The position numbers and the translations under genes were made by a program. A stretch of DNA of 38,068 nucleotides from Desulfobacteraceae bacterium. Its GTDB lineage: Bacteria; Desulfobacterota; Desulfobacteria; Desulfobacterales; SURF-7. Where the stretch lies: the NCBI GenBank assembly GCA_003599865.1, contig QZKS01000034.1:1-38068 (forward strand), written 5' to 3'. Below the pieces are notes generated by a model, which ran no database searches, was not told the DNA's origin, and saw nothing but the letters and a program-made list of their open reading frames with translations. This document shows, in pieces, positions 1 to 9,261 of the stretch. Position 1 is the stretch's first letter. The number at the start of each line of letters is the position of its first letter.

Positions 1-1715
1 GGAGCAACAACAGGCAGAAGAGCCGGAACAACCATTTCACGCAGAGCAAAACTGGTCACGATATCAACGCATGCTGCATAATCCGGTTTTCCGGTGCCTT
101 CCATAATTCCCGGAATTTCACGGAACTGACGACGAACTTCATCAACAACCGCACCGCCTGCTTTACCAACTGCTTTCATGGCAATGGAAGCAAACAGGTA
201 GGGCAGAAGACCACCAATAAAAAGACCGATAATAACATCAACGTCAGCCAGATCAAATTTGATGGCTCCGCTTTTTCCATGAACCTGGAACTCAATGACA
301 TAACAGGCGAACAGAACCAGCGCTGCAAGACCGGCAGAACCGATTGCGTATCCTTTGGTTACGGCTTTGGTTGTGTTGCCGACTGCATCCAGAGGATCTG
401 TAACCGCGCGTACGCTTTCTTCCATTTCTGCCATTTCTGCAATTCCGCCGGCATTGTCCGTAATCGGGCCGTAAGCATCAATAGCAATAACCATACCGGT
501 CATGGAAAGCATGGACATTGCAGCCATGGCAATTCCGTAAAGACCTGCAAAATGGTGAGCAAGACCGATGGCAAGACAAATCATCAGAACCGGAGCTGCG
601 GTTGCCTGCATACTGACTGCCAGACCGGCAATGATGTTGGTTCCGTGACCGGTTGTGGAAGCTTCGGCAATGTCTTTAACCGGTTTATATTTACCAGTGT
701 AATATTCCGTGATGATAACAATGACAACTGTCAGGATAAGACCGATAAGGGTGCAGTAATAAATTTTCATTGCATCGATTCCGGGGATGTCTACCAGGAA
801 TTTCTGGGCTGCATAAAAGAACGTAATACCGGCGATAATGGCAGCGCCGAACATACCTTTGTAAAGCGCGCCCATGATATATTCGCTTCTTCCCAGACGT
901 ACAAAAAAGATCGCGATAATGGACGCAATAATTGAAATCGCGCCAAGAATCAGCGGGAAAAGAGTCGCCATCTGATGTTTCGGGAACAGAAGATGCCCAA
1001 GCAGCATGGCAGCAACAGCGGTAACCGCATAGGTCTCAAAAAGGTCGGCTGCCATACCGGCACAGTCACCAACATTGTCACCCACGTTATCGGCGATGGT
1101 TGCCGGGTTACGGGGATCATCCTCGGGAATTCCGGCTTCCACCTTACCCACCAGGTCAGCACCGACGTCTGCACCTTTGGTGAAGATACCGCCGCCAAGA
1201 CGGGCAAAAATCGAAATCAAGCTGCCGCCAAAGCCAAGGGCAACCAATGAAATAACATCATGAGTATAAGTATAGTAACCTGCAACGGATGTCAGGGCAA
1301 GACCGGCAACGATCATACCGGTAACAGATCCACCCCTGAACGCCATGGCAAGACCGGCAGCCATTCCGTTTCTGGCAGCTTCAGCCGTTCTGACATTGGC
1401 AATTACGGAAACGCGCATGCCGATGTAACCGGCAGCAAAAGATGCCAGCGCGCCCAATGCAAAACCGATGGCCGTAATGCTGCCCATTGCCCAGAAAATG
1501 GCAATAAAGATCACGATACCTGCGGTAGCCATGCTTTTGGCCTGGCGATTCAGATAGGCAATGGCGCCTTCCTGAATGGCACCGGCGATTTTCTGCATTT
1601 TTTCATTTCCTGCCGGAGCACTTTTAACGATACCGGCAAGAATCAGGGAAAAAAGAATTCCCACAACCCCGACGAGTGTACACGTCAATGGAATGTTTTC
1701 CATTAATAAATCCAT
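1..1715 (-). CDS. hppA: Membrane-bound proton-translocating pyrophosphatase (3' part cut by window edge)
   Basis: Integral membrane pyrophosphatase that couples PPi hydrolysis to ion pumping. The frame is open from the ATG at 1715 to the left edge (about 571 residues), so the C-terminus is missing. A GGAGG lies 5 nt before the ATG. The catalytic segment is visible at residues 181-218: [13 protein letters not shown] followed by [19 protein letters not shown], the PPi/Mg-binding aspartates. The chain is very hydrophobic, with repeated Gly/Ala-rich membrane helices. At residue 450 the motif reads GNTTKA; Lys at this position (Ala in K+-dependent enzymes) is the family marker for the K+-independent, normally H+-pumping class. 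It lies 28 nt after pth and may be cotranscribed. In sulfate reducers it can recover energy from the PPi released by sulfate activation; that role is inference. Confidence 0.95.
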   Translation of the reverse strand, partial: MDLLMENIPLTCTLVGVVGILFSLILAGIVKSAPAGNEKMQKIAGAIQEGAIAYLNRQAKSMATAGIVIFIAIFWAMGSITAIGFALGALASFAAGYIGMRVSVIANVRTAEAARNGMAAGLAMAFRGGSVTGMIVAGLALTSVAGYYTYTHDVISLVALGFGGSLISIFARLGGGIFTKGADVGADLVGKVEAGIPEDDPRNPATIADNVGDNVGDCAGMAADLFETYAVTAVAAMLLGHLLFPKHQMATLFPLILGAISIIASIIAIFFVRLGRSEYIMGALYKGMFGAAIIAGITFFYAAQKFLVDIPGIDAMKIYYCTLIGLILTVVIVIITEYYTGKYKPVKDIAEASTTGHGTNIIAGLAVSMQATAAPVLMICLAIGLAHHFAGLYGIAMAAMSMLSMTGMVIAIDAYGPITDNAGGIAEMAEMEESVRAVTDPLDAVGNTTKAVTKGYAIGSAGLAALVLFACYVIEFQVHGKSGAIKFDLADVDVIIGLFIGGLLPYLFASIAMKAVGKAGGAVVDEVRRQFREIPGIMEGTGKPDYAACVDIVTSFALREMVVPALLPVVA

Positions 1716-1743
1716 GTTTTCCTCCATTCATTGTTAATTAAAA

Positions 1744-2325
1744 TCATTTATGTTTGTTAAACCTGTTCATCCCTTCCTGAATACCATCACTTACGATTAT
1801 GATGGCTGCGTCCCTGGCCCCCTCAATTACAAGGCTCAATTCTTCTTTTTCTGCAGATGAGAATCGTCCAAGTACATGATCGGTAACCTCTTTAGGACCA
1901 TCTGGACGACCAATTCCGATACGAATACGGGCGAAGTCACCATGCCCGAATGCATCGATCATTGATCTAATACCGTTATGTCCGCCATGCCCTCCTTTCA
2001 TGTTTATTTTTAATCTTTTAAAGGCAAGGTCGATGTCGTCATGTATCACAAGCATCTCCTCACCAGATATCCCGAAATATTCAGCAAGTCCTCTTGTCGG
2101 CCGGCCGCTGCGGTTCATATATGCCATTGGTCTGGCTAAAATAACATCCAATCCTTCTATGCTACCGCGGCCGTACAGTATATCAGGCTTTTTCTTCTCA
2201 ACGGGAATCGAAAACACTTCTGAAAGTGCTTCAATCACCATGAAACCCACGTTATGCCTTGTCATTGAATAGGCTTTACCTGGATTGCCGAGTCCAACTA
2301 TCAACCGAACCTGTTTCTGATTCAT
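1744..2325 (-). CDS. pth: Peptidyl-tRNA hydrolase
   Basis: Cytoplasmic esterase that releases peptides from prematurely dissociated peptidyl-tRNA. The protein has 193 residues, the usual size for bacterial Pth. The N-terminus shows the family signature GLGNPGKAYSMTRHNVGF with the catalytic His in RHNVGF and the substrate-binding Asn in GNPG. IHDDIDL supplies the conserved Asp, and GGHGGHNGIRS is the second Pth signature. The ATG at 2325 is preceded by a modest GGAAA; the ATG five bases further upstream runs at once into a stop, so 2325 is the start. It follows rplY, a common bL25-Pth pairing, and precedes hppA. Confidence 0.96.
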   Translation of the reverse strand: MNQKQVRLIVGLGNPGKAYSMTRHNVGFMVIEALSEVFSIPVEKKKPDILYGRGSIEGLDVILARPMAYMNRSGRPTRGLAEYFGISGEEMLVIHDDIDLAFKRLKINMKGGHGGHNGIRSMIDAFGHGDFARIRIGIGRPDGPKEVTDHVLGRFSSAEKEELSLVIEGARDAAIIIVSDGIQEGMNRFNKHK

Positions 2326-2363
2326 CCCATTTTCCTATCTGAAAAGATAAGAATCGGATTGAG

Positions 2364-2390
2364 GAGTTATTCCCCGCAAAGGAATAGCTC
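2364..2390 (-). other. Hairpin in the rplY-pth intergenic gap
   Basis: GAGTTATTCC at 2364-2373 pairs with GGAATAGCTC at 2381-2390 (10 bp including one G-U, 7-nt loop). It sits between the rplY stop and the pth start. No T-run follows on the minus strand, so it is not a classical intrinsic terminator; an mRNA processing or stability element is possible. Confidence 0.35.
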
Positions 2391-2440
2391 TCAGGATGAA
2401 GAAACAACATCTCGGAATCAGACTGCTCAGTTTGCTTCTA

Positions 2441-3073
2441 CTATTCAGCAGCAGGAGCCTCTTCCGCAGCAACCGCTTCCTCAACTCCTTCTTCTCCCGT
2501 TTCAACAGCTTCCCTCTTAGGCGCAAGTATGGTGATCACTGTAAAATTGACTTCCGCCGGTATTTCCATATCACCTTCCAAATGAATATCGTTGACATGG
2601 ATGGAATGACCAACCTCCAAATTGGTAATGTCCAGCTCGATGGTCTCTGGAATTTCAGCCGGATAACACAGGACCTCCAGCTCACGCCTGATGATCTGGA
2701 GCAGGCCGCCATTTTCAACACCGATGCATTTTCCTTTTACAACAACCGGAACGCGTGCTCGGATTTTACGATCCATAGCCACTTCATAAAAATCAATATG
2801 AAGAAAGCCGCCTTTAACCGGTCTGCGCTGCATCTCTTTGATCATGGTCGGTTTCTTTGGAGCTCCGTCCCCCAGATCAATGTTTATGAGCTGCTGATTG
2901 GACTTGGCATTTTTCAACAGTGTTTCAATTTCTTTTGCCTGAACAGAAAGGGAAACCGGTTGGGTATCCGGCCCGTAAAGCACTGCCGGAACCATACCAT
3001 CCCGCCTAAGGGAATGTGCAGGCCCCTTGCCGGTCTTATTTCTTTTTTCTGCTTTTAGTTCAAGTATTTCCAA
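2441..3073 (-). CDS. rplY: Large-subunit ribosomal protein bL25, CTC-type long form
   Basis: 5S-rRNA-binding ribosomal protein. The 210-residue length is that of the long Ctc/TL5 form with an extra C-terminal beta domain, not the ~95-residue E. coli form. The N-terminal half holds the bL25 signature (RNKTGKGPAHSLRRDGMVPAV), and the tail is Glu/Ala-rich (EEAVAAEEAPAAE), as is common for the long form. The start is TTG at 3073: AGGAGGG lies just upstream and no in-frame ATG is better placed. It lies 30 nt downstream of prs, so prs-rplY-pth form one likely transcription unit. Confidence 0.95.
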   Translation of the reverse strand: MEILELKAEKRNKTGKGPAHSLRRDGMVPAVLYGPDTQPVSLSVQAKEIETLLKNAKSNQQLINIDLGDGAPKKPTMIKEMQRRPVKGGFLHIDFYEVAMDRKIRARVPVVVKGKCIGVENGGLLQIIRRELEVLCYPAEIPETIELDITNLEVGHSIHVNDIHLEGDMEIPAEVNFTVITILAPKREAVETGEEGVEEAVAAEEAPAAE

Positions 3074-3103
3074 AAGTGACCCTCCTTATATTAGCCCTAA
3101 AAA

Positions 3104-4057
3104 TTATACGAAAAGTGATGTTACGGAATCCCCACGGTGGCTTCGGATGATTGCTTCTCCGACAAGTTGCGCAATTGACAGTATCTTGATTTTATCACAC
3201 GCAGAAGCTTTGCTGCTCAGAGGAATGGTATCCGTTGCCACAAGACTTTTCAGATCAGAATCAATGATCCGGTCTACCGCCGGACCCGATAAAACAGCAT
3301 GTGAGCAGCATGCATGAACCTCCAAAGCACCCGCATTCTTTATCGCACCGGCAGCCTCGGTCAGTGTGCCGGCAGTATCCACCATGTCATCCAGAATAAT
3401 GGCGACTTTATCCTTGACATCCCCGATTACAGCCATGGCCCGTGCCTGATTTGGAGCATCTCTTCGTTTGTCAACAATCGCCAGGCCGGCTCCCAGTCTT
3501 TTGGCAAATGCCCTTGCCCGTTCAACACCACCTGCATCCGGTGATACGATAACCGATTTCTCACCAAAACGTTTTTTAATAAAATCCAGAAGGACCGGAG
3601 CTGCGAAGAGATTATCCACCGGCATATTAAAAAAGCCCTGTATCTGTCCGGCATGAAGATCCATGGTAATCACCCTGTGGGCACCGGCGACATCCAGAAG
3701 ATCCGCAACCATTTTGGCACTGATCGGAACCCGCGGAGCCACCTTTTTGTCCTGACGGGCATACCCGTAATAGGGTATAACTGCCGTTATCCTCTGTGCC
3801 GATGATCGTTTCAGAGCATCCAGCATCAACAGCAGTTCAACCAGACTATCATTGACCGGCCGGCAGGTCGACTGAATGACAAACACATCGGACCCGCGGA
3901 CATTCTCATCGATTTCTATCTGGACTTCACCATCGCTGAAGGTCTTTACCTTGGAACTGCCAAGCGGCATACCGAGATATTCACAGATTTTTTTTGCCAG
4001 AACCGGGTTCGAATTTCCGGTAAATAAATAAACGCCATTTGTTGAATTATCCATCAT
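3104..4057 (-). CDS. prs: Ribose-phosphate pyrophosphokinase (PRPP synthetase)
   Basis: Makes PRPP from ribose 5-phosphate and ATP for nucleotide, His and Trp synthesis. The 317-residue length matches class I enzymes. Visible motifs are the PRPP-binding loop DDMVDTAGT, the flexible catalytic region [22 protein letters not shown], and the ATP-site stretch [10 protein letters not shown]. Two consecutive ATGs (4057 and 4054) are possible; GGAG is better spaced from the second, so residue 1 may be the second Met. It lies directly downstream of tRNA-Gln and upstream of rplY. Confidence 0.97.
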   Translation of the reverse strand: MMDNSTNGVYLFTGNSNPVLAKKICEYLGMPLGSSKVKTFSDGEVQIEIDENVRGSDVFVIQSTCRPVNDSLVELLLMLDALKRSSAQRITAVIPYYGYARQDKKVAPRVPISAKMVADLLDVAGAHRVITMDLHAGQIQGFFNMPVDNLFAAPVLLDFIKKRFGEKSVIVSPDAGGVERARAFAKRLGAGLAIVDKRRDAPNQARAMAVIGDVKDKVAIILDDMVDTAGTLTEAAGAIKNAGALEVHACCSHAVLSGPAVDRIIDSDLKSLVATDTIPLSSKASACDKIKILSIAQLVGEAIIRSHRGDSVTSLFV

Positions 4058-4111
4058 TTCTCCAGAGTAAACCGGACCTAAAAGCCTTTGCCTAAAAATA
4101 TAATATACAAG

Positions 4112-4187
4112 TGGCTGGGGCGGGAGGATTCGAACCTCCGAATGCAGGAATCAAAATCCTGTGTCTTTGCCGCTTGACGACGCCCCA
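4112..4187 (-). tRNA. tRNA-Gln (anticodon TTG)
   Basis: A complete 76-nt cloverleaf can be drawn on the minus strand. The acceptor stem TGGGGCG pairs with CGCCCCA, G is the discriminator and CCA is encoded. The anticodon stem is CAGGA/TCCTG around the loop TTTTGAT, giving anticodon TTG (reads CAA/CAG, Gln). The T arm is GGAGG TTCGAAT CCTCC. It lies between ispE and prs on the same strand. Confidence 0.96.
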
Positions 4188-4248
4188 AATGAAAGCATAA
4201 CCGGCAGTCCACGAAGATTCTTTTCAACGAGTTGCCGGTAATATCGTA

Positions 4249-4277
4249 AAACCGGCTGTTGCGTACATTGCCGGTTT
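4249..4277 (-). terminator. Possible weak terminator or processing hairpin after ispE
   Basis: AAACCGGC at 4249-4256 pairs with GCCGGTTT at 4270-4277 (8 bp, 13-nt loop). On the minus strand the 3' arm runs into GGTTTTACG, only a short T-run. It lies between the ispE stop and tRNA-Gln, so it could end ispE transcription or act in tRNA precursor processing. Confidence 0.35.
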
Positions 4278-4304
4278 ACAGAATGTGATTCCCTGTTTTT
4301 CTGA

Positions 4305-5177
4305 CTACACGATCATTTCTGCCAAAAATTTATGCCCCTCACGGAACTGTTTAAGCTCCCGATATGCAAACTTTGCATGGTTGATATCAGAAAAAAGGCC
4401 GAATACGGTCGGCCCGCTTCCGGACATCAGCGCTCCTCCGGCACCCAATTTCATCAGCAGCGCTTTTATCCGTTCTATATCCGGAATTATTTTGGCGGTA
4501 ACGGTTTCAAGGTCATTACACAAAAAATTGCAGATATCAACTGATCCACCACTAAAAGGAAACTTTGTAATTATTTTTTCACATTTTGTCAATCCCAAAT
4601 TCAGGTTTTTATAAACCTCTGCCGTAGACACATGGATTCCGGGATTGACCAATAATACATGAAATTTTCTCAATGAATGATACTCGATAAGCTCTTCTCC
4701 AATACCTTTTGCAACCGCCGGTCTTCCACTGATGAAAAAAGGGACATCCGCTCCGACGGCAAGACCGATCTCCCGAAGTTTCTCATCCGGCAAAACCTGC
4801 TGGAAATGCCTGTTCAGTACCTTCAAAACGGTTGCCGCATTGCTGCTGCCGCCACCAAGCCCTGCGCCAACCGGTATTTTTTTTTCAATCCGAATCCTTA
4901 CACCGGTCATATGCCCGGAAGCTTCCCCAAAAAGCCTGGCTGCTTTCCAGGCCAGATTGGTATCATTTTCCGGAACATCCGGATGTGTACACTGGATGTC
5001 TATACCGGATGCCTGAAAATCAAAATACAGAATATCAAAAAGCGTAATTCCACACATCAGGGTACATAAATCATGATACCCGTTCTGTCTTTTGCCGGTT
5101 ACCTGTAAAAAAAGATTAATTTTTGCAGGTGATAATTCTCGGATCGTAGGCAGGGTAGTCCGCATTTCTTCATTCAA
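4305..5177 (-). CDS. ispE: 4-diphosphocytidyl-2-C-methyl-D-erythritol kinase
   Basis: ATP-dependent kinase of the MEP isoprenoid pathway, phosphorylating CDP-ME at the 2-position. It is a GHMP-superfamily protein of 290 residues, normal for IspE. Visible motifs are the N-terminal SPAKINLFLQV with the catalytic Lys, the ATP-binding PVGAGLGGGSSNAA loop, the region GADVPFF with the conserved Asp, and the C-terminal MSGSGPTVFG. Two Met codons (5177 and 5165) are possible starts and neither has a strong Shine-Dalgarno. IspE next to Prs is a common bacterial arrangement. Confidence 0.95.
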   Translation of the reverse strand: MNEEMRTTLPTIRELSPAKINLFLQVTGKRQNGYHDLCTLMCGITLFDILYFDFQASGIDIQCTHPDVPENDTNLAWKAARLFGEASGHMTGVRIRIEKKIPVGAGLGGGSSNAATVLKVLNRHFQQVLPDEKLREIGLAVGADVPFFISGRPAVAKGIGEELIEYHSLRKFHVLLVNPGIHVSTAEVYKNLNLGLTKCEKIITKFPFSGGSVDICNFLCNDLETVTAKIIPDIERIKALLMKLGAGGALMSGSGPTVFGLFSDINHAKFAYRELKQFREGHKFLAEMIV

Positions 5178-5310
5178 TATATCGAATTATCACGATATGT
5201 AATTCTGCTTTCCATCGCTCGATCATCAAAAGATCGGCATGCAACCGATGATGGGAACAATGATAGTACAGCTTTTTTCCTGTGCATTGATCAATATCCA
5301 GGTAATAACG

Positions 5311-6750
5311 TTACCGCGTCATACGAACCACGATAAAACCAATATTTTTTCGTTTAATGAAAAATTGAATCTGCTCCCCTGACTTTATCCGGCTGATCAA
5401 TGTCTTAAAGTCCTTGAGTGTTTTTACAGAATGATGATTGATTTCTTTAATAATATCCCCATGCATAATACCAGCCTCTTCTGCCTGACTGTCCGGTTCA
5501 ACATCAAGAACAATCACCCCTCCGGATTCATTGAGATTATATTTTTCCCCGACCTCATCGGTAAATTCCGAGACTTCTATTCCGAGGTCTTCTTCTGTTT
5601 TCCCGCCCTGGGAATCCTCCGGCGAGGTGTCATCATTCATTCTTCCGATCTCAACATGTAATTTTATTTCCGAACCACCACGCAGGACCAGAACCGCAAC
5701 CTTCTTTCCAACATCCGTCTCCGCGACAAGGCTTGATAAAGCACGGCTGTTATCCACTTTCCTGCCGTTAATCTCCAGTATGATATCTTTTGCTTGGATA
5801 CCGGCATGATCCGCAGGTCCTCCCGGCACAACCTCAACAACAAGGACGCCCTTCCCATCATCAATGTTATAGTATTCTGCGAGCTCTTTACTGATATTCT
5901 GGATGGAGACCCCTAAAAATCCTCTTGAAACGGTTCCATGCTTTTTGAGCTGTTCGATGATACCCTTTGCCAGATCAACCGGAATCGCAAATCCAATCCC
6001 CTGTCCGCTTGCAATAATGGCGGTATTGATACCGACAACCTCGCCATCCATATCCAGAAGAGGCCCACCGCTGTTCCCCGGGTTAATGGAAGCATCTGTC
6101 TGAATAAAATCGTCATATGGACCGGAACCGATAACCCTTCCTTTTGCGCTGACGATACCTGCTGTGACGGTCTGCTCAAGACCAAAAGGACTGCCGATGG
6201 CAACTACCCACTGCCCGACCTTGACATTCGCGGAGCTCCCAAGTTTCAGGCAGGGCAGATTCTGTTTGGCCTCTACCTTGATCAGAGCAAGATCGGTCTT
6301 TACATCAAGACCGATTATCGTAGCTTCGAACTCTTTTCCATCTTTTAATATGACTTTAATCTTATCGGCATTCTCAACAACATGGCTGTTTGTTACAATA
6401 TAACCTTCCTTGTCAACAATAAAACCCGACCCGAGACTTCGCTGCGGATGATCAAACTGCGGATTATTTCCAAAAAATCGATTAAAAAACTCATTAAAAG
6501 GATCATCCTGACGAAAAGGTTTCTGATCAAAATAATGGAAATCCCCCCCTGCACCTTTGATTTTTTTCTCGGTCCGGATATTCACAACGGAAGGGCTTAC
6601 TGATTCGGCAAGGCTACTGAAACTTCCCGGCAGGATGATGGTATCAATCGGTTTTTCCCTCGCATCCGCCCTGGAAAAAGACAAGATACATGCCGCCATT
6701 AAACCGATCAGAAGTATCCGTTCCCTTTTTCGCTTATTTTCCCTTTTCAT
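5311..6750 (-). CDS. DegP/DegQ (Do-family) periplasmic serine endoprotease
   Basis: Envelope quality-control protease. The 479-residue protein starts with a basic signal peptide and a hydrophobic core (residues 1-30, ending ADA). The trypsin-like domain carries the triad His123 (in TNSHVV), Asp153 (in KTDLALIK) and Ser227 (in GNSGGPL). Two PDZ domains follow (about 270-370 and 385-475); the second has VIVLDVEPDSQAEEAGI. Between signal and protease is a flexible insert rich in Phe and Asn (FNEFFNRFFGNN), as in many DegQ/MucD proteins. The family assignment is firm; which Deg paralogue it is cannot be told from sequence alone. Confidence 0.93.
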   Translation of the reverse strand: MKRENKRKRERILLIGLMAACILSFSRADAREKPIDTIILPGSFSSLAESVSPSVVNIRTEKKIKGAGGDFHYFDQKPFRQDDPFNEFFNRFFGNNPQFDHPQRSLGSGFIVDKEGYIVTNSHVVENADKIKVILKDGKEFEATIIGLDVKTDLALIKVEAKQNLPCLKLGSSANVKVGQWVVAIGSPFGLEQTVTAGIVSAKGRVIGSGPYDDFIQTDASINPGNSGGPLLDMDGEVVGINTAIIASGQGIGFAIPVDLAKGIIEQLKKHGTVSRGFLGVSIQNISKELAEYYNIDDGKGVLVVEVVPGGPADHAGIQAKDIILEINGRKVDNSRALSSLVAETDVGKKVAVLVLRGGSEIKLHVEIGRMNDDTSPEDSQGGKTEEDLGIEVSEFTDEVGEKYNLNESGGVIVLDVEPDSQAEEAGIMHGDIIKEINHHSVKTLKDFKTLISRIKSGEQIQFFIKRKNIGFIVVRMTR

Positions 6751-6807
6751 GGTTTTTTCTCACCCCCCCACGAGTTAGAACGTAAAAAAGGTCGTATCTG
6801 AAAAAAA

Positions 6808-7185
6808 CTAACTTCGCTCTTTCACATACATGAGCCTCAGATCGTGCAGAATATGCCTGAGTAACTTTTCCTCATCATTCGTCAGATTGCCCTTTGTTTT
6901 TTCGTCCAGCATCCCGAGGATATCAATACTCTGCTTGGCAAGTGGCAGATTTTTCTCTTTTTTGCCGGAAGTTGGATCCGGGACCAGCCCCATATGATAT
7001 AACGCTGAAGAATTTAAAGAAAAAATAAAAGTTGAAAACGTGATTTTCGGTAACTGTGATTCTTTGCCGGCCCGCTCACCGGAGGTGGATGATCCGCTCG
7101 TACCTTCCTGTTTTTTCCCCGATGTTTCCCCATCAGAGGAGATCTCTGTTTCCTTGACAATATTTTCTTTTGTTTGATCCGTCAT
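6808..7185 (-). CDS. DUF1844 family protein
   Basis: A 125-residue protein of unknown function. The N-terminal ~45 residues are polar, Ser/Gly/Glu/Lys-rich and probably disordered. The C-terminal ~75 residues match what I recall of DUF1844: FSTFIFSLNSSALYHMGL, then PLAKQSIDILGMLDEKTKGN, and a tail of NDEEKLLRHILHDLRLMYV. The family is typical of Deltaproteobacteria and Acidobacteria and often lies near core genes. It lies between serA and the Deg protease on the same strand. No catalytic residues are evident. Confidence 0.8.
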   Translation of the reverse strand: MTDQTKENIVKETEISSDGETSGKKQEGTSGSSTSGERAGKESQLPKITFSTFIFSLNSSALYHMGLVPDPTSGKKEKNLPLAKQSIDILGMLDEKTKGNLTNDEEKLLRHILHDLRLMYVKERS

Positions 7186-7234
7186 GGCATACTCCCCCTT
7201 GTTTTCAATATCAAAAAGGAATCCAATAAAGCTG

Positions 7235-8815
7235 CTATAAATTTAATGGAATCACTGTTTTAACCATGGGCAGATCCATCAATTGTTTGACCACATCATC
7301 CGGAATCGGGGTATCGGTTCTTAAAATAATAACATTCCGCTCACCTTCCTCTTCCTGGCCGACCTGCATTCTGGCGATATTCAGATTGTTGAGACCCAGT
7401 GTTGTTCCGATGCTGCCGATTGCACCCGGCCGGTCCATATTGTGAATCAATGCCAGGTAACCTTTTGGTATAATTTCCAATCGAAATTTGTTGATCCGGA
7501 CGATCCGGGGGTCATTCTTTCCGAAGATGGTTCCTTCAACCGTATTGTCCATTTCTGTTGTAACAATCTTCACCTTGATCAGGTTGGTAAAATCCACGGA
7601 TTCTCCACTTGTTGTTTCCGTAACTTTAATCCCCATATCTTTTGCGATGCTCGGTGCATTGACCGCATTCACTTCATCCATGACCATCATGGAAAGGAGT
7701 CCATTCAATAAAGCGGTTGTGACCGGTGAAAGGTCGAGTCCCTGGAAATCTCCAATGTACTCGACAATCACTTCCTTAACCGGCCCCTGAATCAGCTGGG
7801 CCTGCAAACAGCCTATGCGATCTGCCAATGTCAGGTAGGGACCAAGCTTTTTCAGCAACTCGCCGGTAACGGACGGCACATTTACGGCATTAATCACCGT
7901 ATCATGTTTTAAATATGCAATGATCTGTTCCGCTACATCCACCGCAACATTGGTCTGGGCTTCCTGCGTGGATGCTCCCAGATGAGGGGTTCCGATAACG
8001 TTATCCAGCTCAAACAGAGGGGATTGTCCGGGAGGTTCGGTCTCAAAAACATCCAATGCAGCGCCGGCGACCTTTCCGGATTTAATGGCTTCATACAAAT
8101 CCGCCTCATCCACAATACCGCCGCGCGCGCAGTTGATCACCATAACCCCATCTTTCATCTGCTGAAAAGCTTCCTTATTCAGAAGCCCGATCGTACTCTT
8201 CATTTTGGGGACATGAACCGTGATATAATCAGCTCGTTTATACAATTCCTCCAGGCTGACATATTCAAAACCTGCTTTTTCAATTTTTTCCGCCGTGACA
8301 TTTGGATCATAGACAATAACGTTCATTCTCAGACCCCTGGCGCGGTCCGCCACAATAGCGCCAATATTTCCATATCCGATGACGCCCAGTATTTTGTTGT
8401 AAATTTCCCTTCCCTGCAGTTTCTTCTTTTCCCATCGTCCCGCTTTCAATGATGAAGTGCCCTGAGGGATGTTCCGGGTAAGGGCCATCATCATCGCAAT
8501 GGCATGTTCGGCAGTTGTTACAACATTCCCGCCCGGTGTATTCATAACAGCGATGCCACGTTTGGTTGCGGCCGGGATATCCACATTGTCCAGCCCGATT
8601 CCGGCACGACCGACAACCTTCAGTTTTTTCGCTGCGGAAAGAAGATCAGCGGTCACCTTGGTGGCGCTCCGTATTGCCAATGCATCATATTCCCCAATTA
8701 TTTTTTTCAGTTCTTCCGGCGCGAGCCCGGTTTTCACATCCACTTCAATGCCTTCTTCCTTCTGGAATATCTGAATCCCGACTTCACCAAGATTGTCACT
8801 GACCAAAACTTTCAT
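7235..8815 (-). CDS. serA: D-3-phosphoglycerate dehydrogenase, long (ACT-domain) form
   Basis: First step of serine synthesis: oxidation of 3-phosphoglycerate with NAD+. The start is set at ATG 8815, giving 526 residues, because GGAGG lies 7 nt upstream; an upstream in-frame start adds only 11 unconserved residues. Visible parts are the substrate-binding N-terminus, the NAD Rossmann motif GVIGYGNIGAIVADRARG, catalytic Arg in INCARGGIVDE, Glu in FETEPP and His in GTPHLGAST. The intervening ASB domain is followed by a C-terminal ACT domain (HNMDRPGAIGSIGTTLG), which in this family can mediate serine feedback. It is divergent from the chemoreceptor gene. Confidence 0.97.
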   Translation of the reverse strand: MKVLVSDNLGEVGIQIFQKEEGIEVDVKTGLAPEELKKIIGEYDALAIRSATKVTADLLSAAKKLKVVGRAGIGLDNVDIPAATKRGIAVMNTPGGNVVTTAEHAIAMMMALTRNIPQGTSSLKAGRWEKKKLQGREIYNKILGVIGYGNIGAIVADRARGLRMNVIVYDPNVTAEKIEKAGFEYVSLEELYKRADYITVHVPKMKSTIGLLNKEAFQQMKDGVMVINCARGGIVDEADLYEAIKSGKVAGAALDVFETEPPGQSPLFELDNVIGTPHLGASTQEAQTNVAVDVAEQIIAYLKHDTVINAVNVPSVTGELLKKLGPYLTLADRIGCLQAQLIQGPVKEVIVEYIGDFQGLDLSPVTTALLNGLLSMMVMDEVNAVNAPSIAKDMGIKVTETTSGESVDFTNLIKVKIVTTEMDNTVEGTIFGKNDPRIVRINKFRLEIIPKGYLALIHNMDRPGAIGSIGTTLGLNNLNIARMQVGQEEEGERNVIILRTDTPIPDDVVKQLMDLPMVKTVIPLNL

Positions 8816-9261
8816 GTCCAAACCTCCGGCTTGTATTTTTGAAAACAAAAGATTGATTTAAGGAAAACGATTCATTCGGATACATCCATTCGTGATTCCT
8901 CGAAATGAATCGAACTTTTTACAAAAGTATCCAGTAATTGTCCAACACTATTTTGATTTTTGATAAACCTCAACAAAAAAATGTAGGAAAATTTTTCATT
9001 GACAATAAAGCACGGATCATATACTTTTTGATCATTCAAAAATTATTTTTTCCTATTTTCAAAAAATAATCAATCTTAACAAATTCAAAGATTTTTGATC
9101 GAAAGATCCGCACTCTTTTTATGGAACACTCTTTTTCATGCTTTCCCTGTTCATCCGATATTCAACATGTGAAATCTTCATAACCGGCAATTAACAGTTT
9201 TTTCAAAACCATACAAAACCTTGCAATATTTCCGATCAGATGAAACATAAGGAGACAATGC
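8816..9261. other. AT-rich divergent intergenic region between serA and the chemoreceptor
   Basis: A 446-bp gap with no convincing gene. It is strongly AT-rich and holds two hairpin-forming repeats: TTTTTGA/TCAAAAA around 9025-9042, and ATTATTTTTT (9042-9051) with AAAAAATAAT (9061-9070). A plus-strand promoter candidate is listed separately. No tRNA, riboswitch or conserved ORF was recognised. Confidence 0.6.
8999..9025 (+). promoter_or_regulatory. Candidate sigma70 promoter for the chemoreceptor gene
   Basis: A perfect -35 box TTGACA at 8999-9004 and a TATACT at 9020-9025, with a 15-bp spacer that is shorter than ideal (at 17 bp the hexamer is TACTTT). It points at the gene starting at 9262, giving a leader of about 230 nt. 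Seen by eye only. Confidence 0.35.

Noticed and set aside
279-935. 218-residue plus-strand frame at the left end
   Set aside because: Antisense shadow of hppA, Cys/Asn-rich composition, no similarity to known proteins.
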